Part shown: positions 26,846-34,015 of the stretch, one piece after another | Position numbering within the stretch: the first letter of the stretch is position 1 | Layout of the letters: every line of letters starts with the position of its first letter | DNA from: Deltaproteobacteria bacterium | Lineage (GTDB): Bacteria > Desulfobacterota > Dissulfuribacteria > Dissulfuribacterales > DYLC01 | Reading direction: 5' to 3' | DNA: 64,000 nucleotides | Assembly: GCA_028695735.1 (NCBI GenBank) | Contig: JAQVIJ010000001.1 | Coordinates: 423,081 to 487,080, forward strand | Made by a program: the position numbers and the translations under genes | Notes under the pieces: model-generated | What the model was told of the DNA's origin: nothing | Database searches by the model: none | What the model saw: the letters and a program-made list of their open reading frames with translations, nothing else

Positions 26846-27938
26846 CCGTATATTTATTCTGGCTCTGACACCCGACGGCATGGCCCTGGGAGGCCGTGTA
26901 CAAAGGCTGTTACAGTCCACAGGCGCAAATGTCACCCTTTGGCTGCACAGAACCCTTTTGACAGCCGAAAACTGTTGCAGTGGCGGCGATACAGCGGCGG
27001 CAAAGGGATTCGACAGCCTTTCGCCTGTAATAAAACAGGCCTTTGAATGCAACATCGATCTGGTCTGCATCATGGCTGCGGGCATCGTGGTGCGCTCCAT
27101 AGCGCCGTTCATCAAGGGCAAGGATCAGGACCCTGCGGTTGTGGTAATGGATGAGGCCGGCAGGTTTGTAATCAGTCTGCTTTCGGGGCATATAGGCGGG
27201 GCCAACGACCTGGCCATGAAAGTGGCGGGGCTTATAAACGCAACACCTGTGATCACCACGGCATCAGACGTAAAAGGTCTTCCCGCCCTGGATGTCCTGG
27301 CCCAAAAGGCTGGGCTGGTCATTGAGGACCTGAAGGCCGTGAAACGGGTGCAATCAGCCCTCTTAAGACATAAACCGGTTTATGTCCTGAATGAACTGGG
27401 CGGTATTTCAGAAAGTCTTCGGGCCTACGGCCTTGATAATCTGCATTTTTTAGATAATTTGCCTGTGGTTGGGCATGAAACGGGTATATACGCCGGTTTC
27501 CGAACCATGCCTCACCTGAAGAATTGGCTGATGCTCCGGCCCAAAGAACTGGCGGTGGGAGTGGGTTGCAATCGGGGCACAGAGGCGGGGGAGATCCTCT
27601 CAGCCATCAAGAAGATATTTGAACGGTTCGAGTTCTCCCTGACGTGCATAAAAACATTTGCCAGCATAGATGCGAAACAGGATGAAACCGGTCTGCTCGA
27701 GGCGGCGAATAAACTGAGGGTTGAAATCGTATGGTATTCAAAAGAACAGCTGAAAGAGATAAAGACGCCGAATCCATCCAGCACAGTGGAACGGCACATG
27801 GGAGTGGCCAGTGTGTGCGAGGCGGCGGCCCTGCTGACAGCCCGGAATGCAGGCCACATGAATGCCCGGCTCCTGATTCCCAAACAGAAGGCGGGGAACG
27901 TGACAGTGGCGGTGGCGGGCCCATGCTCTACATCATAA
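26811..27938 (+). CDS. cbiG: Cobalt-precorrin-5A hydrolase
   Basis: Opens the delta-lactone ring and releases acetaldehyde, the step unique to the anaerobic corrin pathway. The 375-residue product includes the N-terminal domain with CIMAAGIVVRSIAPFIKGK, VVVMDEAGRFVISLLSGHIG and GGANDLAMKVA, then the C-terminal domain with ELAVGVGCNRGT and TVERHMGVASVCEAAALL. I prefer the ATG at 26811 (AGG five bases upstream) to that at 26781. It overlaps cbiF before it and cbiH after it. Confidence 0.94.
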   Translation: MTALSATDSAHNRIFILALTPDGMALGGRVQRLLQSTGANVTLWLHRTLLTAENCCSGGDTAAAKGFDSLSPVIKQAFECNIDLVCIMAAGIVVRSIAPFIKGKDQDPAVVVMDEAGRFVISLLSGHIGGANDLAMKVAGLINATPVITTASDVKGLPALDVLAQKAGLVIEDLKAVKRVQSALLRHKPVYVLNELGGISESLRAYGLDNLHFLDNLPVVGHETGIYAGFRTMPHLKNWLMLRPKELAVGVGCNRGTEAGEILSAIKKIFERFEFSLTCIKTFASIDAKQDETGLLEAANKLRVEIVWYSKEQLKEIKTPNPSSTVERHMGVASVCEAAALLTARNAGHMNARLLIPKQKAGNVTVAVAGPCSTS

Positions 27939-28738
27939 GCCTTGGCCCTGGCCGGCTGGAGCACATGACCCTGCGCGGGCATGAGGCATTGAAGGCCAGC
28001 GATGTGATCGTGGGCTATGGCACCTATCTCGACCTGATTCAACCCCTGCTGGCCGGGAAAGAGGTCTTTTCCACCGGCATGAAAAAGGAGATCGAGCGCT
28101 GTGAAAAGGCCATAGAATCGGCCATGCAGGGCAGGACAGTGGCCGTAGTCTCCAGCGGAGACGCTGGTATCTACGGCATGGCTGGCTTGATTCTGGAGCT
28201 GTGTGCCAGGAGGGGGATAAAGCCGAGGCTTGTTACACGGGCAGCAGGGCAAACAACATCACATTGTGCCGAAGACGAATCTGAATGCCCACCAACCATC
28301 GCTATAGAGGTCATACCCGGCGTTCCGGCCCTGGCGGCAGGTGCGGCCCTCCTGGGCGCTCCACTCATGCACGACTTTGCGGTCATCTCCATGAGCGATC
28401 TCCTGACCCCCTGGGAGACCATTGAAACCCGAGTGAAGGCGGCTGCAGAGGCGGATTTTGTGGTGGTCATCTATAATCCCAAAAGCAGGGGCAGGGACTG
28501 GCAGCTCGGCAGGGCGCAAGAGATACTGCTGCGTCATCGGCCTGCGAACACACCCGTAGGCATAGTGAAAAAGGCCATGAGAGAGGGAGAAGATGTGACC
28601 CTCACCACCCTGCAACACATGACGGAATGCCATATCGACATGCAGACCATCATATTCGTGGGCAACTCTTCCAGCTTCACCTTCTGGAATCTGCTGGTAA
28701 CACCTCGTGGTTACAGAAAGAAATATGACACAGACTGA
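27923..28738 (+). CDS. cbiH: Cobalt-precorrin-3 C17-methyltransferase
   Basis: Ring-contracting SAM methylase of the corrin pathway. 271 residues from the ATG at 27923, in a good position after GGCGGTGGCGGG and overlapping cbiG by 16 bases. Motifs: LYIISLGPGRLEHMTLRG, VIVGYGTYLDLI, VAVVSSGDAGIYGMAG, VIPGVPALAAGAALLGAPLMHDF and VVIYNPKSRGRDWQL. It is the last gene of the operon; cbiD, cbiJ, cbiC and cbiL are not in this window. The sequence immediately after it leads into the sigma-54 small RNA region. Confidence 0.95.
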   Translation: MLYIISLGPGRLEHMTLRGHEALKASDVIVGYGTYLDLIQPLLAGKEVFSTGMKKEIERCEKAIESAMQGRTVAVVSSGDAGIYGMAGLILELCARRGIKPRLVTRAAGQTTSHCAEDESECPPTIAIEVIPGVPALAAGAALLGAPLMHDFAVISMSDLLTPWETIETRVKAAAEADFVVVIYNPKSRGRDWQLGRAQEILLRHRPANTPVGIVKKAMREGEDVTLTTLQHMTECHIDMQTIIFVGNSSSFTFWNLLVTPRGYRKKYDTD

Positions 28739-28820
28739 AAACAGCGGCTGGCTCGTTCCTGAAACCTTCGTCTGAAGGCATGAGACGAATGGCATGGGCT
28801 GAAAACAGCTTGCCAAAATC

Positions 28821-28836
28821 TGGCACGAAGCTTGCT
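28821..28836 (+). promoter_or_regulatory. Sigma-54 promoter P1
   Basis: TGGCACGAAGCTTGCT is an exact match to the -24/-12 consensus TGGCACG-N4-TTGCW, including the preceding pyrimidine. GG and GC are ten bases apart, as sigma-54 needs. Expected start of transcription is near 28847. There is no coding sequence downstream before a terminator. Confidence 0.8.
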
Positions 28837-28846
28837 TTATATAAAA

Positions 28847-28919
28847 TCAAACAGCACACACAACTTCATAACCCTCCTCTCCCTCCTAACCCTTCTGGCG
28901 CAAGTCAGAAGGGTTTTTT
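28847..28919 (+). ncRNA. Candidate sigma-54-dependent small RNA 1 (about 73 nt)
   Basis: A unit from the predicted P1 start to the U-run of a Rho-independent terminator. It has no start codon or plausible frame. The 5' part is unstructured and CU-rich, with CATAACCCTCCTCTCCCTCC; the 3' hairpin has loop GCGCAAGT. Unit 2, 390 bases downstream, shares the promoter type, GCTTTATAT after the -12 element, ACTTCATAAC, CCCTCCTCTCC and the terminator. The CCUCC runs equal the anti-Shine-Dalgarno sequence, which suggests pairing with ribosome sites of target mRNAs (inference). I do not recognise it as a known RNA family. Confidence 0.62.
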
Positions 28920-28920
28920 A
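28888..28920 (+). terminator. Rho-independent terminator of small RNA 1
   Basis: Stem AACCCTTCTG / CAGAAGGGTT with loop GCGCAAGT, then a run of T. It may also end the cbi operon transcript. Confidence 0.85.
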
Positions 28921-29023
28921 ATTCATACAGGTCAATAGCCCCCTATCACACCATTTCCGGCATAACTCACAACACAACGGGCCATATTTAAGGCAAGACA
29001 GCATGAGGCAAAAAAGCACAAGG

Positions 29024-29077
29024 TGCATTTCGCTGTATGCAAAAACTGCAAACAGTGCATTTTTTGCATGATGCAAA
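29024..29077. promoter_or_regulatory. TGCA half-site array, candidate enhancer for a sigma-54 activator
   Basis: Six TGCA tetramers start at 29024, 29038, 29047, 29056, 29065 and 29072, four of them spaced exactly nine bases. The last pair forms a perfect 7+1+7 palindrome TTTGCATGATGCAAA at 29063-29077, which contains TTGCA-N3-TGCAA, the form reported for LuxO sites; NtrC sites also use TGCA-type arms. The array lies about 135-185 bases upstream of promoter P2, a normal enhancer distance, and between the two promoters. The likely binder is the NtrC-family protein encoded next door (inference). Confidence 0.5.
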
Positions 29078-29209
29078 GACAGACATACAGGGGCTTATGG
29101 CCGGGCAAAGCTGCATGAATCGCCTAAAACTGTCAAAAGAAAGGACCGAATATCTCCATTTGAATGCCAAAGCAAACCAGGACGCCAAAAAACATGGGCA
29201 TCAAAAACA

Positions 29210-29225
29210 TGGCACAACTATTGCT
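29210..29225 (+). promoter_or_regulatory. Sigma-54 promoter P2
   Basis: TGGCACAACTATTGCT matches the -24/-12 consensus with one change (A for G at the last base of TGGCACG). Spacing between GG and GC is ten bases. Expected start near 29236. Alignment with P1 continues through GCTTTATAT. Confidence 0.76.
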
Positions 29226-29235
29226 TTATATATTA

Positions 29236-29318
29236 TCAACCAAGACAAACTTCATAACTCTCCCTAACCCTCCTCTCCATGAAGCCCCTTCTGATGCAAG
29301 TCAGAAGGGGCTTTTTTT
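29236..29318 (+). ncRNA. Candidate sigma-54-dependent small RNA 2 (about 83 nt)
   Basis: Homologous to unit 1. From the predicted P2 start it reads through ACTTCATAACTCTCCC and AACCCTCCTCTCC to a terminator with the same stem core CCCTTCTG/CAGAAGGG and loop ending GCAAGT. It has one ATG in the body but no frame of useful length. It ends 27 bases from the stop codon of the convergent sigma-54 regulator gene. Differences from unit 1 are concentrated in the stretch between the shared blocks, as expected of duplicated regulatory RNAs that have diverged. Confidence 0.62.
29282..29318 (+). terminator. Rho-independent terminator of small RNA 2
   Basis: Stem AAGCCCCTTCTG / CAGAAGGGGCTT with loop ATGCAAGT followed by seven T. 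On the minus strand it lacks a T-run, so it probably does not serve the regulator gene. Confidence 0.87.
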
Positions 29319-29344
29319 ATCCCATGGAAATACAAGGACAAAAA

Positions 29345-30718
29345 TCACCCCTGATCCAGGTTATACTGTTTGAGTTTGTATTGCAGGGTGCGAAGTGATA
29401 TGCCCAATATCTCCGATGTTTTACGCCTGTGTCCACCGGTGGACCTCAATGCATTCTGAATGGCGGCCTTTTCCATGGCGTCAAGGGTTGTAAGAGGCAG
29501 AGGCAACCCTTCCTGTAATGTGGCAGGCTGCACATCCTGCTGCCCGGCTGTCATCTCCCGGCCCTGCAAATGGGGCAGCACCAGACCATCCATGCCCAGA
29601 ATCACCGCCCTTTCCAGGACGTTGTGCAGCTCTCTGACGTTTCCAGGCCAGGAATAGGCGGCCAGGCTCTGCAATTGTTCGTTGGTCAACTGCATGTTTT
29701 TCTTGCCTGTTTTGGCGCAGATCACCTGCACCAGATAGGGGGCGAGTTTCTCCACAGCGCCGGGCCGCTGCCTGAGGGGTGGAATGGTGACAGGAAATAC
29801 GCTCAAACGATAATAGAGGTCTTCCCTGAACCGTTTCTCCCTCATAAGGGCGAGGAGGTTCTGGTTGGTGGCGGCAAGCACGCGAGCCGAGGTGGTGATG
29901 GTGGTCATACCGCCCACTCGCTCGAAGGCCCTTTCCTGAAGCACCCGCAGAAGTTTTGACTGAAGGGCCGTGGCCATCTCTCCGATCTCGTCCAGAAAAA
30001 TCGTGCCCTGGCTGGCCAGCTCGAATTTTCCTTGTTTGGTCTTGATGGCGCCTGTAAATGCCCCTTTTTCATGGCCGAACAGCTCGGATTCTATGAGATT
30101 TTCCGGCATGGCAGCGCAGTTTATCTCTACGAACGGCCCCTTTCTCTCGCTCAACTTATGGATATATTTAGCGATAAGGGTCTTGCCCGTGCCGCTTTCC
30201 CCCAGCAAAAGCACCGTGGCATCGGTCTGAGCCACCTGACGGATTTCATACTGTATGTGCTCCATGCCTGCAAACAGGATATCAGGCCCAGGAATGCCGT
30301 CTGCAAGCTGCTTCTGCCAAAGGCTGTTAGCGGCCAGAAGGGATTGGCGCTCCAGAATACGGGCGACTGACAGCCGAATCTCATCGGGGTCCTTAAGGGG
30401 TTTGATGAGATAATCTATGGCGCCTTCCTTCATGGCCTGAACCGCTGTTTCCACTGTAGCAAAGGCTGTGATGAGAATGAAATCCATCTCAGGCCGCCTG
30501 GAGCGAATCTGATGCATGACGTCTATGCCGCTCATGTCCGGCAATTTAAGGTCGGTTATGACCACATTTGGTGAAAAATCCTCACACCCGCGCACAGCAT
30601 CCTTGCCGCAGTACACCGTCTGCACCTCATGCCCTGCCTGCTGAAGGATACGCTGCAAAAGGGTGGCAAAGGTCTTTTCATCATCCACCACCAGTATCCG
30701 GGCCTTTTCCTGTTCCAT
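29345..30718 (-). CDS. Sigma-54-dependent response regulator, NtrC family
   Basis: A 457-residue transcription activator. Receiver domain 1-120 with Asp12/Asp13, phospho-acceptor Asp56 (ITDLKLPDMSG) and Lys106; AAA+ domain at about 145-385 with Walker A GESGTGKT (173-180), the sigma-54 contact loop GAFTGA (219-224) and Walker B FLDEIGE; C-terminal Fis-type helix-turn-helix (HRRKTSEILGISLRTLQYKL). All activating residues are present. No histidine kinase is adjacent, so the signal is unknown. It converges on the two sigma-54 small RNA units and is the natural candidate to control them (inference from context). The ribosome site is weak. Confidence 0.93.
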   Translation of the reverse strand: MEQEKARILVVDDEKTFATLLQRILQQAGHEVQTVYCGKDAVRGCEDFSPNVVITDLKLPDMSGIDVMHQIRSRRPEMDFILITAFATVETAVQAMKEGAIDYLIKPLKDPDEIRLSVARILERQSLLAANSLWQKQLADGIPGPDILFAGMEHIQYEIRQVAQTDATVLLLGESGTGKTLIAKYIHKLSERKGPFVEINCAAMPENLIESELFGHEKGAFTGAIKTKQGKFELASQGTIFLDEIGEMATALQSKLLRVLQERAFERVGGMTTITTSARVLAATNQNLLALMREKRFREDLYYRLSVFPVTIPPLRQRPGAVEKLAPYLVQVICAKTGKKNMQLTNEQLQSLAAYSWPGNVRELHNVLERAVILGMDGLVLPHLQGREMTAGQQDVQPATLQEGLPLPLTTLDAMEKAAIQNALRSTGGHRRKTSEILGISLRTLQYKLKQYNLDQG

Positions 30719-30804
30719 GGCAAGCGTAATTCCTTGTTCTTTTGAAATTTATCGTATTATAATTATAAAAAGCTTATCTGCAAAACAAAAAACAGGGGAA
30801 CACG

Positions 30805-31752
30805 ATGAAATCCACACAACACTGGCTGGAATTGACCATTTTTCTTCCATCTCCTTCAAAGACAGCCTTACAGGGACAACAGGATACGGGGCCGGACGAT
30901 CTTTCAAAGACCCTGCAAGAGACCATTGCGGAAGAGCTGGTCACACTTCTGGGCAGAGGGGTGGAGATAATTGAAGACCCACCTGAAATCAAGGCATATC
31001 TGCTTCAGCAGGAGGCTGTGACTCAACTGCCTCATATCCATGACCTGCTGCAAAGGCTTTTGCCAGCGAAATCACTGGACCATCTCAGCATACAGATTCG
31101 CTACATGGAAAACAAGGACTGGATGGAGGAGTGGAAAAAGGGGTTTCAACCCCTGAGAATCGGCGAACGACTGGTCGTCAAGCCCAGCTGGATCCCCATG
31201 AATCCGGCACCCGGCGACCTGATTATCGAGATCGATCCAGGGCAGGCATTCGGGACAGGCACCCATGCCACCACTCAACTAGTCCTGAAGGCAATGGAGG
31301 AACTCTGCAATGAAATGCCGATGACGAAAAAATGCCTTCTGGATGTGGGGACAGGCACAGGCATTCTGGCCATAGGCGCAGCCAGACTGGGCTTTTTGCC
31401 TGTCCTGTGCATCGACAATGATCCACTGGCAGTGGAGGCGGCCAAAGAGAATGTGCAGAAAAACAGTGTTGAAGAGGCGGTTAAAGTGTCGAATCAAGAC
31501 CTATCAGCCATAGACGGACACTTCGACGTAATCCTGGCCAATCTGGACAAAAACACCCTTTTGTCCCTGGCTGAACCGCTCGTTCAACGTCTTGCACTCA
31601 AAGGCATCCTCATCCTCTCCGGCATCCTGACAAACCAGCAGGCTGAGGTGCAGGCGTGTTTTTCGAGTAAAGGCTTGCAGCTTGTTCGCGAACTCCTGGA
31701 ACACAGCCCCTCACCTGAATGGGTTTGTATGGTCATGCAAAAGACATCTTGA
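30805..31752 (+). CDS. prmA: Ribosomal protein L11 methyltransferase
   Basis: Methylates ribosomal protein L11 on lysines and its N-terminus. The 315-residue protein has an N-terminal substrate-recognition domain with WMEEWKKGFQPLRIGERLVV, the PGQAFGTGTHATTQL motif and the SAM-binding LLDVGTGTGILAIGAARLG; ILANL stands at motif IV. AGGGGAACACG precedes the ATG. It is divergent from the sigma-54 regulator and begins the prmA-rsmE-manC unit. Confidence 0.94.
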   Translation: MKSTQHWLELTIFLPSPSKTALQGQQDTGPDDLSKTLQETIAEELVTLLGRGVEIIEDPPEIKAYLLQQEAVTQLPHIHDLLQRLLPAKSLDHLSIQIRYMENKDWMEEWKKGFQPLRIGERLVVKPSWIPMNPAPGDLIIEIDPGQAFGTGTHATTQLVLKAMEELCNEMPMTKKCLLDVGTGTGILAIGAARLGFLPVLCIDNDPLAVEAAKENVQKNSVEEAVKVSNQDLSAIDGHFDVILANLDKNTLLSLAEPLVQRLALKGILILSGILTNQQAEVQACFSSKGLQLVRELLEHSPSPEWVCMVMQKTS

Positions 31753-31759
31753 CAAAATT

Positions 31760-32527
31760 ATGCCGACTCCACCCCGTCTTTTTGTAGAGCCTGACACCCT
31801 GATGACAAATCAGGAGGCATTCCTGCTGCAAGGCCGAGAGATGGTTCATGCCGTGCGTGTGCTGCGTATGAGGCCAGGAGAGGAGGTAATTCTGACAGAC
31901 GGTCTGGGACACCTGGCTCGCACTCGAATAATCAGCGTAAAGAAAAACGGACTGCTGCTGCAATATATGGAGCGCCTCTCTCTGGCAGACGACAGACTCC
32001 CCATCAGCCTGCTGGCAGCCCTATTAAAACCGGAAAAAATGGACATGGTGATACAGAAGGCCACTGAGCTGGGTGTAAAGGAGATTTGGCCGGTCAGCAC
32101 GGAATACAGCACGAATAAAAACCATTTCACTCACACCGGCCAGCAGGCCAGACAGGCCCGATGGCTTGAAATAGCCCGCCAGGCTCTCAAGCAGTGCAAG
32201 GGTGCATTTCTGCCCGAAATACATGCAATAATGCCCTTAAAGACCGCCTGTTCAGCCCTCGATGAAAAGAATTGCGACTATACTCGGTTATTTTGCTGGG
32301 AAGCCGCAGCATTCACGACCAATGCGACCTGGCCTGAAATCACTCCGCCGTGTATTCTGGCCTTGGGCCCTGAAGGCGGATTTTCCGACTCCGACTGCCG
32401 TGTCCTGCATGACCAAAAATTTTTACCCGTATCTTTGGGGCCGCGAATCCTGCGCGCTGAAACAGCCGCCATTGCAGCCATCTCCATAACGACCCATCTC
32501 ATCTCAAGGAGCAAAACCAATGACTGA
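31760..32527 (+). CDS. rsmE: 16S rRNA m3U1498 methyltransferase
   Basis: SPOUT-class enzyme methylating N3 of U1498 in 16S rRNA. 255 residues from the ATG at 31760, seven bases after the prmA stop; the ribosome site is weak, so coupling is likely. The N-terminal PUA-like domain reads RLFVEPDTL...HAVRVLRMRPGEEV; the knot domain has KATELGVKEIWPV, LALGPEGGFSDSD and LGPRILRAETAAIAA. It overlaps manC by eight bases. Confidence 0.94.
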   Translation: MPTPPRLFVEPDTLMTNQEAFLLQGREMVHAVRVLRMRPGEEVILTDGLGHLARTRIISVKKNGLLLQYMERLSLADDRLPISLLAALLKPEKMDMVIQKATELGVKEIWPVSTEYSTNKNHFTHTGQQARQARWLEIARQALKQCKGAFLPEIHAIMPLKTACSALDEKNCDYTRLFCWEAAAFTTNATWPEITPPCILALGPEGGFSDSDCRVLHDQKFLPVSLGPRILRAETAAIAAISITTHLISRSKTND

Positions 32528-33611
32528 CAGCCATGCCCTGATACTGGCAGGAGGATTCGGGACTCGGCTCTGGCCGTTCAGCCGCCAGGAATGCCCCAAG
32601 CAGTTTCTGCCGGTCCTGGGAGGAAACAGTTCTCTGTTACAAGAAACCGTCAAGAGACTTCTGCCCATATTCCCATATGAAAGGATCTGGGTCATCGCCA
32701 AGCCCGAACACAGGGAAAAGGTATTGTCCCAAATCCCTCAACTCTTACAGGACAGGCTCCTTCTGGAGCCCGTTGCCAAGGGCACCCTTGCCGCCATCAC
32801 ATGGGCTACAAGACACATAACAGACCGTTATGGTGATGTCACCATGGGCGCATTCCCCACCGACCACTTTATTCCAACCGTTCAACGCTTTCAGAAGGCC
32901 ATTCAAATCGCCCTGAACTGGGCTGCGGCGCACGATCATCTGGTGGTCTTCGGCATTCAACCCACTCGGGCCGAAACCAACTACGGCTATATAGAAAAAG
33001 GACTGACATTGGATTTGATAGATGGTCAGAAGGTAGTGAACGCAGCATCCTTTCATGAAAAGCCCTCCATTGAACAGGCCGAACAATACATTCACACAGG
33101 CCAATTCCTGTGGAACAGCGGTATATTCGTATTTCGCGCTCAGACGCTTCTGAAGGCCGTAAAAATCCATCTCCCTGGCCTGAATGACCTGTTGACGCAG
33201 ATGACACATGCCTTTGAACACGACAGGAACGACTCGTCCGCTCACCTCAAAGACATATATGAACGGATGCCTGACACCTCCATCGACAAAGGGCTGGTGG
33301 AAAAGATGCACAACATCGTGGTGATGCCATGTGGATGGACATGGTCGGACATAGGGCTCTGGGCCACCTGCTACGGATTATCCCCAAAGGATGAGGCAGG
33401 AAATGTACTGTCCGGCAACGTGTTTCAGAGGGGTTGTTCCGGCTGTCTGGCACGCAACGAGGAAACAGGTTTGATTGCAATGATAGGCCTGAAGGACATG
33501 TTTGTGGTGCACAAAGGCGATGTGATACTGATCTGCCCAAAAGACCAGCTTTCAAGCATTCCGGAAATACTGAACGACCTGCAGAAAGAGGGATTGGACA
33601 AATTTATGTAA
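32520..33611 (+). CDS. manC: Mannose-1-phosphate guanylyltransferase (single-domain)
   Basis: Makes GDP-mannose from mannose-1-phosphate and GTP for surface polysaccharides. The 363-residue protein has the pyrophosphorylase motif LILAGGFGTRLWPFSRQECPKQFL, FPTDHFI, ETNYGYIEKG, FHEKPS and LWNSGIFVFR. It lacks the C-terminal cupin isomerase domain of the bifunctional ManC/AlgA proteins, so a separate phosphomannose isomerase is expected elsewhere. It ends 13 bases before the convergent ihfA-like gene. Confidence 0.93.
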   Translation: MTDSHALILAGGFGTRLWPFSRQECPKQFLPVLGGNSSLLQETVKRLLPIFPYERIWVIAKPEHREKVLSQIPQLLQDRLLLEPVAKGTLAAITWATRHITDRYGDVTMGAFPTDHFIPTVQRFQKAIQIALNWAAAHDHLVVFGIQPTRAETNYGYIEKGLTLDLIDGQKVVNAASFHEKPSIEQAEQYIHTGQFLWNSGIFVFRAQTLLKAVKIHLPGLNDLLTQMTHAFEHDRNDSSAHLKDIYERMPDTSIDKGLVEKMHNIVVMPCGWTWSDIGLWATCYGLSPKDEAGNVLSGNVFQRGCSGCLARNEETGLIAMIGLKDMFVVHKGDVILICPKDQLSSIPEILNDLQKEGLDKFM

Positions 33612-33624
33612 GACGTCTCACCCA

Positions 33625-33909
33625 TTATTGCGGGTTGAGTTTCTTCCGCAGCACTCCCGAGGGCTTGAAGGTGATCACGCGTCGCGGCTCCAGCGTGATG
33701 ACGTCCCCTGTATGAGGGTTTCTGCCTTTTCTGGCCTTTTTGTCCTTCACCACAAACTTTCCGAAACCGCTTATGAGTATATCCTCACCGTCACTCAGCC
33801 GCGACTTTATAATCTCCAGAAAGGTCTCGACCGCCTTGGTTGCATCAGGCTTGCTCAGAACATCTTTTTCGTAGATTTGTTTTACGAGATCTGCCTTTGT
33901 AAGCGTCAT
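33625..33909 (-). CDS. ihfA: Integration host factor/HU-family DNA-bending protein
   Basis: A 94-residue nucleoid protein. It begins MTLTKADLVKQIYEK, has the SGFGKFVVKDKKARKGRNPHTG arm and beta-ribbon region, with the Pro of RNPHTG that intercalates into DNA, and a tail KPSGVLRKKL; this fits the IHF-alpha branch better than HU. IHF commonly bends DNA between enhancers and sigma-54 promoters, which is relevant to the region at 28.8-29.3 kb. GAGGGGGGACGTT precedes the ATG. Confidence 0.9.
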   Translation of the reverse strand: MTLTKADLVKQIYEKDVLSKPDATKAVETFLEIIKSRLSDGEDILISGFGKFVVKDKKARKGRNPHTGDVITLEPRRVITFKPSGVLRKKLNPQ

Positions 33910-34015
33910 AACGTCCCCCCTCTATTTGCATAAAAAATAAATGACAAGTACAATAATGTCAACAGATTACTTTATTCTAATTTCCCCGCATCAGGGCAGG
34001 CACATAGGCCTGTCC

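Noticed and set aside
28988-29188. 66-aa minus-strand ORF in the small RNA region
   Set aside because: No ribosome site, composition not protein-like, covers the TGCA array; treated as chance.
29037-29373. Two short plus-strand ORFs over promoter P2 and small RNA 2
   Set aside because: They run through a sigma-54 promoter and a terminator hairpin and lack ribosome sites.
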